DNA of 64,000 bases from Devosia ureilytica (GCF_024273195.1 NZ_JAMZCU010000003.1:582807-646806); one strand, 5' to 3'; positions 42,883-53,900 are shown, numbered from the stretch's first letter. Notes: generated by a model not told the origin, from the letters alone. Numbers and translations are program-made.

Positions 42883-44193
42883 ATGAAACTGACACCGCTT
42901 TTCGCGGGCGCGCTTGTGCTCGCCCTGACCGGCGCCGCTTCTGCGCAGACGCTCACCATTGCCACCGTGAACAATGGCGACATGATCCGCATGCAGGGCC
43001 TGTCCGGCGCCTTCACCGAAGAAACCGGCATCGCGCTCAACTGGGTGGTTCTGGAAGAAAACACCCTGCGCCAGAACGTCACCACCGACATTGCCACCAA
43101 TGGCGGCCAGTATGACATCATGACCATCGGCACCTACGAAGCCCCGATCTGGGCCAAGCAGGGCTGGCTCACGCCGCTCGATGGCCTCGCCGCCGACGCC
43201 GAATATGACGTCGACGACCTGCTCCCGCCGATCCGCGACGGCCTCTCGCTCGATGGCAAGCTCTATGCTGCGCCGTTTTATGGCGAGAGCTCGTTCATCA
43301 TGTACCGCACCGATCTGATGGAAAAAGCCGGCCTTGAAATGCCGGAAGCCCCGACCTGGGAATTCATCGGTGAAGCGGCCCGCGCCATGACCGATCGCGC
43401 CAATGACATCAACGGCGTATGCCTGCGCGGCAAGGCCGGCTGGGGTGAAAACATGGCTTTCCTCACGGCCATGTCCAACTCCTTCGGCGCCCGCTGGTTC
43501 GACGAAAACTGGCAGCCCCAGTTCAACACGCCGGAATGGAAGGCAACGCTCGACACCTATCTCTCGCTGATGGCCGACGCCGGTCCCTCTGGCGCCTCGT
43601 CCAACGGCTTCAACGAAAACCTGACCCTGTTCCAGCAGGGCAAGTGCGGCATGTGGATCGACGCCACCGTCGCGGCCTCCTTCGTGACCAACCCCGATGA
43701 CTCCACGGTTGCCGACAAGGTTGGCTTTGCCCTGGCGCCCGATACCGGCCTTGGCAAGCGCGGCAACTGGCTCTGGGCCTGGTCGCTGGCCATCCCCGCA
43801 AGCTCGCAGAATGCAGAAGCTGCCGAACAGTTCATCGGCTGGGCAACGTCAAAGGCCTATCTCGAAATGGTGGCGGCCGAAGAAGGTTGGGCCAACGTGC
43901 CCCCCGGCACCCGTGTCTCGCTCTACGAAAACCCGGAATACCAGGCAGCAGCGCCCTTCGCTGAAATGACCCTGGGCTCGATCTACGCCGCTGACCCGAC
44001 CCAGCCATCGGTGAAGCCCGTGCCCTATGTTGGCGTGCAGTTCGTGGCCATCCCCGAGTTCGCAGGTATCGCCACCAATGTGGGCCAGCTGTTCTCCGCA
44101 GCCCTCGCCGGTCAGATGTCGGCCGATGACGCCCTGGCACAGGCCCAGGACGCCACCACCCGCGACATGACCCGCGCCGGCTACATCAAGTAA
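42883..44193 (+). CDS. smoE: Polyol-binding periplasmic protein (SmoE type)
   Basis: 436 residues; the signal peptide ends AASA at about residue 21. The MalE-like fold reads LTIATVNNGDMIRMQGLSGAFTEETGI, YDIMTIGTYEAPIWAKQGWLTPL, DGKLYAAPFYGESSFIMYRTDLMEKAGLE, GKCGMWIDATVAASFV. This branch binds sorbitol, mannitol or arabitol. It heads the transporter operon; the following gap of 266 bases has several G/C-rich hairpins but no gene. The ligand cannot be fixed from sequence. Confidence 0.9.
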   Translation: MKLTPLFAGALVLALTGAASAQTLTIATVNNGDMIRMQGLSGAFTEETGIALNWVVLEENTLRQNVTTDIATNGGQYDIMTIGTYEAPIWAKQGWLTPLDGLAADAEYDVDDLLPPIRDGLSLDGKLYAAPFYGESSFIMYRTDLMEKAGLEMPEAPTWEFIGEAARAMTDRANDINGVCLRGKAGWGENMAFLTAMSNSFGARWFDENWQPQFNTPEWKATLDTYLSLMADAGPSGASSNGFNENLTLFQQGKCGMWIDATVAASFVTNPDDSTVADKVGFALAPDTGLGKRGNWLWAWSLAIPASSQNAEAAEQFIGWATSKAYLEMVAAEEGWANVPPGTRVSLYENPEYQAAAPFAEMTLGSIYAADPTQPSVKPVPYVGVQFVAIPEFAGIATNVGQLFSAALAGQMSADDALAQAQDATTRDMTRAGYIK

Positions 44194-44459
44194 GGCTTCC
44201 TCCGAAGCTCCGGCGGCCGGACCTCTCCTCCCGGTCGCCAATCTCTGGGCCCGTGCACGGACCGCTAGTCCTCCCTTGCATCGTGTCCCGAACCGGAGCC
44301 GCCCGGCAAATCGTCCCCCTCAGGACGCCGGACGGCTCCATCCACCACCGATACAACACCTTGCGGACCTGATCCGATGGCCACCTCCCGCGTGGCGATC
44401 CGATGAGGACCGGCGGACCGGACAAAACCGGACCCGACGAACGGCCCTGGGAGGAATGG

Positions 44460-45332
44460 ATGGCAACCCGGCAGACCCGCACCCTGGCGCGCACCATGAT
44501 GGCACCGGCCGTCATCTTGCTTTTCATCTGGATGATCGTGCCGTTGGTCATGACCATCTGGTTCTCCTTCCAGAACTACAGCCTCATCAATCCGATGATG
44601 ACCGGCTTTGCCGGCTGGGGGAACTACGCCTATGTCATTGGCGATCCCAGCTTCACCCAAGCCCTGGTCAACACCCTGCTGCTCGTCGGCGGCGTGCTGC
44701 TGATCACCGTGATCGGCGGCACCTTCCTGGCCCTCCTGCTCGATCAGCCGATCTGGGGCCAGGGCATATTGCGCATCCTCGTCATCTCGCCCTTTTTCGT
44801 CATGCCCCCGGTGGCGGCCCTGATCTGGAAGAATGGCTTCATGCACCCCGGCTACGGCATGCTGGGACACCTGTGGAAGGCCTTTGGCCTGCAGCCGGTC
44901 GACTGGTTCGCGCAATATCCGCTGTTCTCGGTCATCGTCATTGTCGCCTGGCAATGGCTACCCTTCGCCACGCTGATCCTGCTTACGGCGCTCCAGTCCC
45001 TTTCCGAGGAGCAGCGTGAAGCCGCCGAAATGGACGGCGCCAAGGCCATCAACCGCTTTCGCTACATCATCCTGCCGCACATGGCCCGGGCGATCACCAT
45101 CGTGATCCTCATCCAGACCATCTTCCTGCTCGGTATCTTCGCGGAAATCCGCGTCACCACCGGCGGCGGCCCGGGCTATGCCTCGACCAATATCGCCTTC
45201 CTCGTCTTCCGCACCGGCATCCTGTCCAACGACATCGGCGCCGGCTCGGCAGGCGGCGTGGTGGCCGTCATCATCGCCAATGTAGTCGCCATCTTCCTGA
45301 TGCGCGCCGTGGGGAAGAACCTCGATGCGTAG
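44460..45332 (+). CDS. smoF: Polyol ABC transporter permease (SmoF type)
   Basis: 290 residues from the ATG at 44460, which has GGGAGGA upstream; the longer in-frame GTG/ATG options are rejected. Six CUT1 helices, the first at about 11-33 (MAPAVILLFIWMIVPLVMTIW). The EAA loop is SEEQREAAEMDGAKAINRFRYIILPHMARAI. It is separated from the next permease gene by a long inverted repeat instead of the usual tight spacing. Confidence 0.9.
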   Translation: MATRQTRTLARTMMAPAVILLFIWMIVPLVMTIWFSFQNYSLINPMMTGFAGWGNYAYVIGDPSFTQALVNTLLLVGGVLLITVIGGTFLALLLDQPIWGQGILRILVISPFFVMPPVAALIWKNGFMHPGYGMLGHLWKAFGLQPVDWFAQYPLFSVIVIVAWQWLPFATLILLTALQSLSEEQREAAEMDGAKAINRFRYIILPHMARAITIVILIQTIFLLGIFAEIRVTTGGGPGYASTNIAFLVFRTGILSNDIGAGSAGGVVAVIIANVVAIFLMRAVGKNLDA

Positions 45333-45356
45333 TGTCAGTCAATACAGGCCCCTCTT

Positions 45357-45484
45357 CACCTCTCCCTTTGGGGGAGAGGTCGCCCCCCTTGGGGCGGGTG
45401 AGGGGGCCTTCTCTCTGTCCGGTGCGTGGGCAAGGCCCCCTCACCCATCGCTTCGCGCCGACCTCTCCCCCAAAGGGAGAGGTG
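45357..45484. repeat. Long inverted repeat between smoF and smoG
   Basis: The outer arms 45357-45382 and 45459-45484 are perfect 26-base reverse complements. An inner pair, GGGTGAGGGGGCCTT (45396-45410) and AAGGCCCCCTCACCC (45432-45446), is perfect over 15 bases. The whole 128-base element could fold into one long hairpin. A degraded relative lies 900 bases downstream, between smoG and smoK. It fills most of the 187-base gap between two permease genes. Confidence 0.85.
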
Positions 45485-45519
45485 AGGCCGCGCACCACTC
45501 CAGCGTCAGGAGCTGAACC

Positions 45520-46350
45520 ATGGCCCGCACCGCATCCGTTCAGACCAAAATCGGCTTCACCATTCTGGCATGGGCCGTCGCCCTGCTGCTGTTCTCCCCG
45601 ATCCTGTGGACCATTGTCACGGCATTCAAGACCGAAGCGGAGGCCATTGCCGCCCCGCCCACCTTCCTGCCGCAAACTTTCACGCTCGAAAACTTCGCCG
45701 ATGTGCAGGGCCGCTCGGACTATATAAAGCACGCCTGGAACTCGATCCTGGTCTCGGTCGGCTCGACCCTGCTCGGCCTCGTCATCGCCATTCCGGCGGC
45801 CTGGTCCATGGCCTTCGCCCCCACAAAACGCACCAAGGACATTTTGATGTGGATGCTCTCCACCAAAATGATGCCCGCCGTGGGTGTGCTGATCCCGATC
45901 TACCTGATCTTCCGCGACCTGCGCCTGCTCGACACGGTGCATGGCCTGACGCTGATCATGACGCTCATCAACCTGCCGATCATCATCTGGATGCTCTACA
46001 CCTATTTCAAGGAAATTCCCGTCGACATCCTCGAAGCCGCCCGCATGGATGGCGCCGAGCTGTACGATGAGATCGTCCACGTCCTGGTGCCCATGGCAGT
46101 GCCCGGCATCGCTTCGACCCTGCTCCTCAACGTCATCCTCGCCTGGAACGAGGCCTTCTGGACCATCACCCTGACCTCGGGCCGGGCTGGCACGCTGACC
46201 GCCTTCATCTCGTCATTCTCATCGCCGCAGGGCCTGTTCCTCGCCAAGCTCTCCGCCGCATCCCTCCTCGCCATCGCCCCCATCCTGCTGCTCGGCTGGT
46301 TCAGCCAGAAGCAACTGGTGCGCGGTCTGACTTTCGGAGCGGTGAAGTGA
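45520..46350 (+). CDS. smoG: Polyol ABC transporter permease (SmoG type)
   Basis: 276 residues with six CUT1 helices of the MalG class. The N-terminal helix TKIGFTILAWAVALLLFSPILWTIVTAF leads to the periplasmic LENFADVQGRSDYIKHAWNS, and the EAA loop is VDILEAARMDGAELYDEIVHVLVPMAVPGI. CAGGAG precedes the ATG. It sits between two repeat elements, so its expression relative to smoF and smoK may be tuned by RNA structure. Confidence 0.92.
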   Translation: MARTASVQTKIGFTILAWAVALLLFSPILWTIVTAFKTEAEAIAAPPTFLPQTFTLENFADVQGRSDYIKHAWNSILVSVGSTLLGLVIAIPAAWSMAFAPTKRTKDILMWMLSTKMMPAVGVLIPIYLIFRDLRLLDTVHGLTLIMTLINLPIIIWMLYTYFKEIPVDILEAARMDGAELYDEIVHVLVPMAVPGIASTLLLNVILAWNEAFWTITLTSGRAGTLTAFISSFSSPQGLFLAKLSAASLLAIAPILLLGWFSQKQLVRGLTFGAVK

Positions 46351-46366
46351 TGGGCATCTCTTGCTT

Positions 46367-46473
46367 CACCTCTCCCCTTGGGGCGGGTGAGGGGGCCTTC
46401 CTCGAACCCGGCGCATGGAGAAGCCCCCCTCACCCGTCGCTTCGCTCCGACCGATCCCCCAGAGGGAGAGGTG
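46367..46473. repeat. Second, degraded inverted repeat between smoG and smoK
   Basis: The same element as at 45357-45484: CACCTCTCCCCTTGG, GGGTGAGGGGGCCTT (46385-46399), then AAGCCCCCCTCACCC (46421-46435), GTCGCTTCGCTCCGACC and GAGGGAGAGGTG. The outer arms are partly lost. It fills most of the 172 bases between smoG and smoK. Confidence 0.8.
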
Positions 46474-46522
46474 TGGTGCTCACCCCAACCTCCGCCGCCG
46501 GCCATCAAGAGGACCACTGAAA

Positions 46523-47527
46523 ATGGGCTCGATTACCCTCGAACACGTCAACAAGTCCTTCGGTGAAGTCGAAATCATCCCGGACATCTCGCTCGACATC
46601 AAGGACGGCGAGTTCGTCGTCTTTGTCGGCCCCTCGGGCTGCGGCAAGTCCACCTTGCTCCGGCTGATTGCCGGGTTGGAAGACACAACCTCGGGCCATA
46701 TCAAGCTCGATGGCCAGGACGTCACCGACGCGCCTCCGGCGCGACGGGGCCTCGCCATGGTGTTCCAGTCCTATGCGCTTTATCCGCACATGAGCGTGCG
46801 CGACAACATCGCTTTCCCGCTCAAGATGGCGAAAATGCCCCAGGCCGAGATCGACAAGAAGGTCGAATACGCCGCCCGAACCCTCAATCTCGGGTCCTAT
46901 CTCGACCGCCGCCCGCGCGCCCTTTCCGGTGGCCAACGTCAGCGCGTCGCCATTGGCCGCGCCATTGTGCGCGAACCCAAGGCGTTCCTGTTCGACGAAC
47001 CGTTGTCCAATCTGGACGCAGCGCTGCGCGTCAACATGCGGCTCGAAATCACCGAACTGCACCAGCAGCTCAAGACCACCATGATCTACGTGACCCACGA
47101 TCAGGTGGAAGCCATGACCATGGCCGACCGCATCGTGGTGCTCAATGCCGGCAATGTCGAACAGTTCGGCTCCCCGCTCGACCTCTACAAGAAACCCGCC
47201 AACCGCTTCGTCGCCGGCTTTATTGGCTCGCCCAGGATGAACTTCGTCGACGGCCCCGAAGCCGAAAAGCACAAGGCCCACTCCATCGGCGTGCGCCCCG
47301 AGCATTTCACGCTCTCGACCACCGCTGGCGCAGGCCAATGGTCGGGGACGGTCAATGTCGCCGAGCAATTGGGCAGCGATACATTCCTTCATGTCGAGGT
47401 CGATGGCCTTGGCCTGATGACGGTGCGTACCGACGGCGACCGCACCTTCGCGCATGGCGACAAGGTCTACCTGACGCCCGACCCCAATCGCATCTACCGC
47501 TTCGATGCAGCTGGCAAGGCGATCTAG
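46523..47527 (+). CDS. smoK: Polyol ABC transporter ATP-binding protein (SmoK type)
   Basis: 334 residues, MalK/UgpC group. Walker [11 protein letters not shown]-loop [22 protein letters not shown], signature [15 protein letters not shown], Walker [13 protein letters not shown], switch [16 protein letters not shown], and a C-terminal OB-fold domain ([33 protein letters not shown]). The ATG at 46523 has AGAGGA upstream; the longer frame reads into the repeat and is rejected. The 101-base gap to the dehydrogenase holds another short C-rich palindrome. Confidence 0.92.
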   Translation: MGSITLEHVNKSFGEVEIIPDISLDIKDGEFVVFVGPSGCGKSTLLRLIAGLEDTTSGHIKLDGQDVTDAPPARRGLAMVFQSYALYPHMSVRDNIAFPLKMAKMPQAEIDKKVEYAARTLNLGSYLDRRPRALSGGQRQRVAIGRAIVREPKAFLFDEPLSNLDAALRVNMRLEITELHQQLKTTMIYVTHDQVEAMTMADRIVVLNAGNVEQFGSPLDLYKKPANRFVAGFIGSPRMNFVDGPEAEKHKAHSIGVRPEHFTLSTTAGAGQWSGTVNVAEQLGSDTFLHVEVDGLGLMTVRTDGDRTFAHGDKVYLTPDPNRIYRFDAAGKAI

Positions 47528-47628
47528 GTGTGCGCCCCTTCCACCCATGCGGCGGTTCCTGCGCCTTCCTCCCCCTTGGGGACGGAAATTTTTCACGGCC
47601 TGACCACTCCCTATCCGGGATCTAACCC

Positions 47629-49104
47629 ATGATCACCAAACTCTCCGCCGCCCACCTGCCCACCATCACCACCGCATCGGTGCCCGCCTATGACCGGACC
47701 AGTCTCCGCGCCGGCATCGTCCATTTCGGCGTCGGTAATTTTCACCGCGCCCATCAGGCGGTTTATCTCGATGCCCTGTTCAATCTCGGCCAAGACCACG
47801 ATTGGGCATTGATCGGCGCCGGCGTTCGCGAGGCCGACGAGGCCATGCGGCAAAAGCTGGGTGCGCAGGACTGGCTGACGACAGTGGTCGAGCAGGAGGC
47901 CGACACCAGCGCCGCTCATGTCACTGGTGCCATGGTGGATTACATCAAGCCCGGCGACAGCGCTGGTGTCATTGCCCGTCTCGCCGATCCGGCCATTCGC
48001 ATCGTGTCGCTGACCATCACCGAAGGCGGCTACTACATCGACCCGGCCAGCCAGAAGTTCGATCCGACCCATCCCGACATCGCCTATGACGCCGCCCACT
48101 TCGACGCGCCGAAAACCGCTTTTGGCCTGATCCTGGCCGGGCTGGTGAAACGCCGAGACGCCGGCATTGCGCCCTTTACGGTGATGAGCTGCGACAATAT
48201 CCCCGGCAATGGACACGTCACCGAAAACGCCGTTGCGGGCCTCGCCGCCCTGATCGATCCGGCCCTCGCCCAATGGATCAAATCCGCCGTGGCCTTCCCC
48301 AATGGCATGGTCGACCGCATTACCCCTGCCACCTCGGAGCGCGAGAAAAAGCTGCTGGCCGATCAATATGGCATTGACGATGCATGGCCGGTCTTTTGCG
48401 AGAATTTCAAGCAATGGGTGCTGGAAGACAATTTCCCCGCCGGCCGTCCGGCGCTGGAAAAGGTCGGCGTACAGTTCGTGCCCGATGTCGCGCCCTACGA
48501 GCACATGAAGATCCGCATCCTCAATGGCGGCCACGCGACAATCGCCTATCCGGCCGGCCTGCTCGATATCCATTTCGTCCATGAAGCGATGGAACACCCC
48601 CTCGTTTCCGCCTTCCTCAAGAAGGTCGAGGCCGACGAGATCCTTCCCGTCGTGCCGCCGGTGCCAGACACCAACCTCGATGACTATCTGGCCCTTTGTG
48701 AGCGCCGCTTTGCCAACCCCAAGATTGGCGACACGGTGCGCCGGCTAGCGCTCGATGGCTCCAACCGCCAGCCAAAATTCATCATCCCTTCGGCGCTGGA
48801 TCGCATCCGCGACGGCAAGGGCGTCACCGGCCTGGCGCTGGTTTCAGCCCTCTGGTGCCGCTACTGCTTCGGCACCACCGACAGCGGTGCAACCATCGAG
48901 CCCAACGACCCCAGCTGGGCCCGCCTCACGGCGCAGGCGCACAAGGCCAAAGATAATCCCAGGGCCTGGCTCGAAATGGCCGATATCTATGGCGATCTGG
49001 CAAAGGCCCCCGATTTCATCGCCGCCTTCACCAAATCCCTTCAATCCCTCTGGGCACGGGGGACCACCCGGACGCTCCAAGACTATCTGGCCGACACGCT
49101 TTGA
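47629..49104 (+). CDS. mtlK: Mannitol 2-dehydrogenase-family polyol dehydrogenase
   Basis: 491 residues, the long-chain mannitol dehydrogenase family, which oxidises polyols to ketoses with NAD (mannitol to fructose, arabitol to xylulose). The N-terminal cofactor domain has GIVHFGVGNFHRAHQAVYLD, then TITEGGYYIDP. The catalytic set is K294, N299 and H302 in HMKIRILNGGHATIAYP, one residue earlier than in the Pseudomonas enzyme as I remember it. The length matches that enzyme (493). It follows the transporter, so the imported polyol is oxidised first and then phosphorylated. Confidence 0.93.
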   Translation: MITKLSAAHLPTITTASVPAYDRTSLRAGIVHFGVGNFHRAHQAVYLDALFNLGQDHDWALIGAGVREADEAMRQKLGAQDWLTTVVEQEADTSAAHVTGAMVDYIKPGDSAGVIARLADPAIRIVSLTITEGGYYIDPASQKFDPTHPDIAYDAAHFDAPKTAFGLILAGLVKRRDAGIAPFTVMSCDNIPGNGHVTENAVAGLAALIDPALAQWIKSAVAFPNGMVDRITPATSEREKKLLADQYGIDDAWPVFCENFKQWVLEDNFPAGRPALEKVGVQFVPDVAPYEHMKIRILNGGHATIAYPAGLLDIHFVHEAMEHPLVSAFLKKVEADEILPVVPPVPDTNLDDYLALCERRFANPKIGDTVRRLALDGSNRQPKFIIPSALDRIRDGKGVTGLALVSALWCRYCFGTTDSGATIEPNDPSWARLTAQAHKAKDNPRAWLEMADIYGDLAKAPDFIAAFTKSLQSLWARGTTRTLQDYLADTL

Positions 49105-49218
49105 AGCGTTTTGCCCAGGGCCATGTTTTGGGAAGATGGCACCATGCGCCTGTCTCGGCCCCTAGCCCCGCCCCGAACCATCCGCTAAGGTCTCGCCGGA
49201 CCGAAAAGAGAGGGCGGC

Positions 49219-50805
49219 GTGTCGCAAAACCTCCTGGTGGGAGTGGACGTCGGAACCGGTAGTGCCCGGGCCGGTGTGTTCACGCGCGAGGGCCTGTTGC
49301 GGGGCCGCGCCGAATTCCCAATCGCCATGCGGCGCACCGACGCCAATTTCGCCGAACATGACAGCGAACAGATTTGGGCTGCCGTCAGCGCCGCCGTGCG
49401 CGGCGCCATGGCCGAGGCCGGGGCCGAGCCCGGCGCCGTGGTCGGCATCAGCTTTGACGCCACTTGTTCGCTCGTCGTTCGCGACGCCGCCGGCGCCCCG
49501 GTCACCGTCGCTCGGGACGGCGAAGATCGATGGGACACCATCGTCTGGCTCGACCATCGCGCGCTGGAAGAGGCAGACGAATGCACCCGCACCGGCCATG
49601 AGGTGCTGCACTATGCCGGGGGCGTCATGTCCCCGGAAATGGAAGTGCCCAAGCTCATGTGGCTCAAGCGCCACCTGCCGCAAAGCTGGGCCCGCGCCGG
49701 ACAGATGTTCGACCTGGCCGATTTTCTCTCCTGGAAGGCCACCGGCTCACGCGCCCGTTCGCAATCCACCCTCACCTGCAAATGGACCTATCTCGGCCAT
49801 GACGCAGATCCCTGGCGCCACGATTTCCTTGCCCGTGTCGGCCTCGATGATCTTATCGCCAAGGCCGCCCTGCCCGATCGGGCCAGCCCCGTTGGCGCCG
49901 ATCTTGGCCCCTTGACCAGCGCGGCCGCCGACCAACTTGGCCTCACGCCCGCCTGCCGGGTTGGCGCCGGGCTCATCGACGCCCATGCTGGCGCGCTGGG
50001 CGTTCTCGGCGCCTTTGCTGCCGATGTCGATACCATCGACCGACATCTGGCGCTGATCGCCGGCACCTCCAGTTGCGTTATGGCCCTCTCGGCCGAAGCG
50101 CGGCCCACCTCAGGCGTCTGGGGCCCCTATTTCGGCGCGGTCCTGCCGGGCGTCTGGCTCAACGAGGGCGGCCAATCGGCCACCGGCGCCCTGCTCGACC
50201 ATATCATTCGCTGGCATGGCGCAGGTGGCGAACCCAGCCGCGACAAGCACCTCGCCATCTGCGAGCGCGTCATGGAACTGCGCCAATCCGAAGGGCTTGC
50301 GCTGGCCGACCGCCTCCATGTCCTGCCCGATTTTCACGGCAATCGCTCACCGCTTGGCGATCCGTTTGCCCGTGGCGTTATTTCCGGCCTGACCCTCGAC
50401 AGCGATTTCGACAGCCTCTGTCGCCTCTACTGGCGCACCTGCGTTTCCATTGCCCTCGGCGTCCGCCATATCCTGGAAACCCTCAACACTCGCGGCTATG
50501 CCATCGACACGCTGCACATCACGGGCGGACACACCCGCAATCGGCTGTTGATGGAACTTTACGCCGACGCCACCGGCTGCACCGTGGTCGAACCGGCCAC
50601 GCCCGACGCCACCCTTCTCGGCATGGCCATGGTCGCCGCCAATGCCGCCGGCCTCTTTCCAAGCCTGGATCAGGCCTGCATCGCCATGCAGCAAGGCGGG
50701 ACCTCGCGCGCGCCCAATGCCGCCGCCCGCCCGCAGTTCGAGCGTGACTACCGCATCTTTCTCGAGATGCTGCGCCAACGTCAGGCAATTGACGCGCTGG
50801 AATAG
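49219..50805 (+). CDS. FGGY-family carbohydrate kinase, ribulokinase-like
   Basis: 528 residues, start GTG. The FGGY fold reads LVGVDVGTGSARAGVFTREG at the N-terminal phosphate loop, ISFDATCSLVV, DTIVWLDHRALEEAD, GVMSPEMEVPKLMWLKRHLP, SLTLTCKW-type substrate loop, AGLIDAHAGALGVLGAF, LIAGTSSCVMALS, GVWGPYFGAVLPG and the C-terminal LHITGGHTRNRLLMELYAD. This branch (D-ribulokinase, YpCarbK-like) is closer to ribulose kinases than to xylulokinase, although mannitol and sorbitol operons usually carry xylulokinase or fructokinase. The likely product is a ketopentose 5-phosphate. Confidence 0.88.
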   Translation: MSQNLLVGVDVGTGSARAGVFTREGLLRGRAEFPIAMRRTDANFAEHDSEQIWAAVSAAVRGAMAEAGAEPGAVVGISFDATCSLVVRDAAGAPVTVARDGEDRWDTIVWLDHRALEEADECTRTGHEVLHYAGGVMSPEMEVPKLMWLKRHLPQSWARAGQMFDLADFLSWKATGSRARSQSTLTCKWTYLGHDADPWRHDFLARVGLDDLIAKAALPDRASPVGADLGPLTSAAADQLGLTPACRVGAGLIDAHAGALGVLGAFAADVDTIDRHLALIAGTSSCVMALSAEARPTSGVWGPYFGAVLPGVWLNEGGQSATGALLDHIIRWHGAGGEPSRDKHLAICERVMELRQSEGLALADRLHVLPDFHGNRSPLGDPFARGVISGLTLDSDFDSLCRLYWRTCVSIALGVRHILETLNTRGYAIDTLHITGGHTRNRLLMELYADATGCTVVEPATPDATLLGMAMVAANAAGLFPSLDQACIAMQQGGTSRAPNAAARPQFERDYRIFLEMLRQRQAIDALE

Positions 50806-50922
50806 CCCGTCGGCCCCGCCTGCAAGACGAACGCGTTGCCGCCTATCCATCGGCCCAAATCCCCGTTAAGCTCCTTATCGGGAAGCCTATTTTCGTGGCC
50901 AAATAGCGAGCGACAAACCTGC

Positions 50923-53900
50923 ATGTCGATCAAAGCCGCCATCTACCATCTCACCCACTACAAATATGATCGTCCGGTGCACTTGCAGCCGCAGATCATT
51001 CGCCTGCAACCGGCGCCGCATTCGCGCACCAAGGTCCTGAGCCATTCGCTGCGGGTCAGCCCATCGCTGCACTTCGTCAATGTGCAGCAGGACCCCTATG
51101 GCAATTTCCTCACCCGTTTCGTCTTCCCCGAGCCGGTGACCGAGCTCAAGATCGAAGTCGATCTGGTGGCCGACATGACGGTCTATAACCCCTTCGACTT
51201 CTTCGTCGAGGAAAGCGCCGAAACCTGGCCCTTTGAATATCCCGAGGATCTGCGCGACGATCTCGCCATCTACCGGCAACCCGAGCCGGCCGGTCCCCTC
51301 CTGGCGCAGTTCCTGGGCAGTATCGACCGCACACCACAGAACACCGTCACCTTCGTCACAGGTCTCAATGCGCGGCTGCAAACCATCGTCAATTACATCG
51401 TGCGCATGGAGCCGGGCGTCTGGACGCCTGAGGAAACGCTGGGCAATGCCAAGGGCTCATGCCGGGATTCGAGCTGGCTGCTGGTCAATATCCTGCGCCA
51501 GCTCGGCTTTGCCGCGCGCTTCGTCTCCGGCTACCTGATCCAGCTCAAGCCCGACCTCGTCTCGCTCGACGGACCCGCTGGCACCGATCACGATTTCACC
51601 GACCTTCACGCCTGGTGCGAAGTCTATCTGCCCGGCGCCGGCTGGATTGGCCTTGACCCCACTTCGGGCCTCCTCACCGGCGAGAGCCATGTGCCGCTGG
51701 CGGCCACCCCGCATTACAAGAATGCCGCGCCCATTTCCGGCTTCGCCTCCTTTGCCGAAGTCGATTTCGCCTTCGACATGAGTGTGACCCGCGTCGCCGA
51801 GCATCCCCGCATCACCAAGCCGTTCTCCGACGAAAGCTGGCAGCGTCTCAATGCCTTGGGCAAACAGGTCGATGCCAAGCTTATGGAACAGGATGTCCGC
51901 CTCACCATGGGCGGCGAACCCACCTTTGTCTCCATTGATGATTTCGAGGCCGATGAGTGGAATGCCGGCGCAGTCGGCCCGACCAAACGCGGGCTGGCTG
52001 ATACGTTGATCCGCCGCCTGCGCCAGCGCTTCGCGCCCAATGGCATGCTGCATTACGGCCAGGGCAAATGGTATCCCGGTGAAACCCTGCCGCGCTGGAC
52101 CTTCTCGCTCTACTGGCGGCTCGACGGCAAGCCAGTGTGGAAAGACGAAAGTCTGGTTGCCCGTGAAGGGGTCAAGACCAGCGCCACCCACGAAGATGCC
52201 AAGCGCTTTCTCCACGCCTTTGCGCGCAACCTCGGCCTTGGGGGCGATACCATTGCCGAGGCCTATGAAGACCCTGGCCAGTGGCTGCTCAAGGAAGCCA
52301 ACCTCCCGGCCAATGTCGATCCGGCCAATTCCGAGCTTGCCGATCCCGAAGCACGCCTGCGTATCGCAAGGGTGTTCGAGCGCGGGCTGACCAATCCGAC
52401 CGGCTATGTCCTGCCGGTACAGCGCTGGAACGCCGCCGCATCCAGTCCCTGGCTGACCGAGATGTGGAAGACACGGCGCGGCAAATTGTTCCTCGCGCCG
52501 GGCGACAGCCCCGCCGGTTATCGCCTGCCGCTCAGTTCCCTCAAGCATCTCAACGCCACCGATTATCCGCATGTCGTCCCGCTTGATCCGGGAGCACCAC
52601 GCGTACCGCTGGCCGACCCCGACGATCTGCTGGCCTCCCGCCAGACCGGGCTTGAGGCGGACCCTCGCGCGCAGGCCACCACCGATTTTACTGCCGCCAC
52701 CGAGCAGCAGGACATCACCGAGCAGGAAATCAGCGAGATCGAAGGGCAGGTCCGCACCGCCGTCACCGCCGAAGTGCGCGATCACCGCCTCTGCGTCTTC
52801 CTGCCGCCGGTGGAAAAGCTCGAAGATTTCCTCGAACTGGTGGCCGCCACCGAAGCGGCAGCCAAGGAAATCGGCCAGCCCATCCATCTTGAAGGCTATG
52901 CGCCCCCGACCGATCCGCGCCTCAACGTCATCCGCGTCGCCCCCGATCCGGGCGTCATCGAGGTCAATATCCATCCCGCTGCCGGCTGGGACGATTGCGT
53001 TGCCACCACCGAAGCTGTCTATGAGGAAGCGCGCGCCTGCCGCCTCGGCGCCGACAAGTTCATGATCGATGGCAAGCATGTGGGCACCGGCGGCGGCAAT
53101 CACGTCGTCGTGGGTGGCGCAACGCCCCATGACAGCCCCTTCCTGCGCCGGCCCGACCTGCTCAAGTCCCTGGTGCTGCATTGGCAGCGCCACCCTTCGA
53201 TGAGCTACCTGTTTTCGGGCATGTTCATCGGCCCGACCAGCCAGGCGCCCCGCTTTGACGAAGCGCGTCACGACAGTCTCTACGAACTCGAAATCGCCAT
53301 GGCGCAAGTTCCGGCACCAGGCGAAGGCGAGGCACCCACGCCCTGGCTCACTGACCGCCTGTTCCGCAATCTGCTTGTCGATGTTACCGGCAACACCCAT
53401 CGCGCCGAGATCTGTATCGACAAGCTCTACTCTCCCGATGGCCCCACCGGCCGCCTTGGCCTTGTCGAATTCCGCGGCTTTGAAATGCCGCCCAATGCGC
53501 GCATGTCGCTGGCCCAGCAATTGCTGATCCGGGCGCTGATCTCACGCTATTGGGACAAGCCGCTGACCGGCGATTTCACCCGCTGGGGCACCGCCCTGCA
53601 CGACCGCTTCATGCTCTCGAGCTTTGTCTGGCAGGACTTTCTCGGCGTGCTCGCCGACCTGCGCGAACACGGCTTCGATTTCGAGCCTGAATGGTTCGCT
53701 GCCCAGCGCGAATTCCGCTTCCCCTTCTGCGGTGAAGTCAGCGTCGAGGACGTTAAACTCGAGCTGCACCAGGCTCTTGAGCCATGGCATGTGATGGGCG
53801 AACAGGGCGCTATCGGCGGCACGGTGCGCTTTGTCGACTCGTCGGTCGAGCGCCTGGAAGTGCGGCTCGAAACCGCCAATCCAGGCCGCTACATCGTCAG

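Noticed and set aside
51457-53520. 687-codon minus-strand frame inside the DUF2126 gene
   Set aside because: Shadow of a conserved gene on the other strand; no domain and no ribosome binding site.
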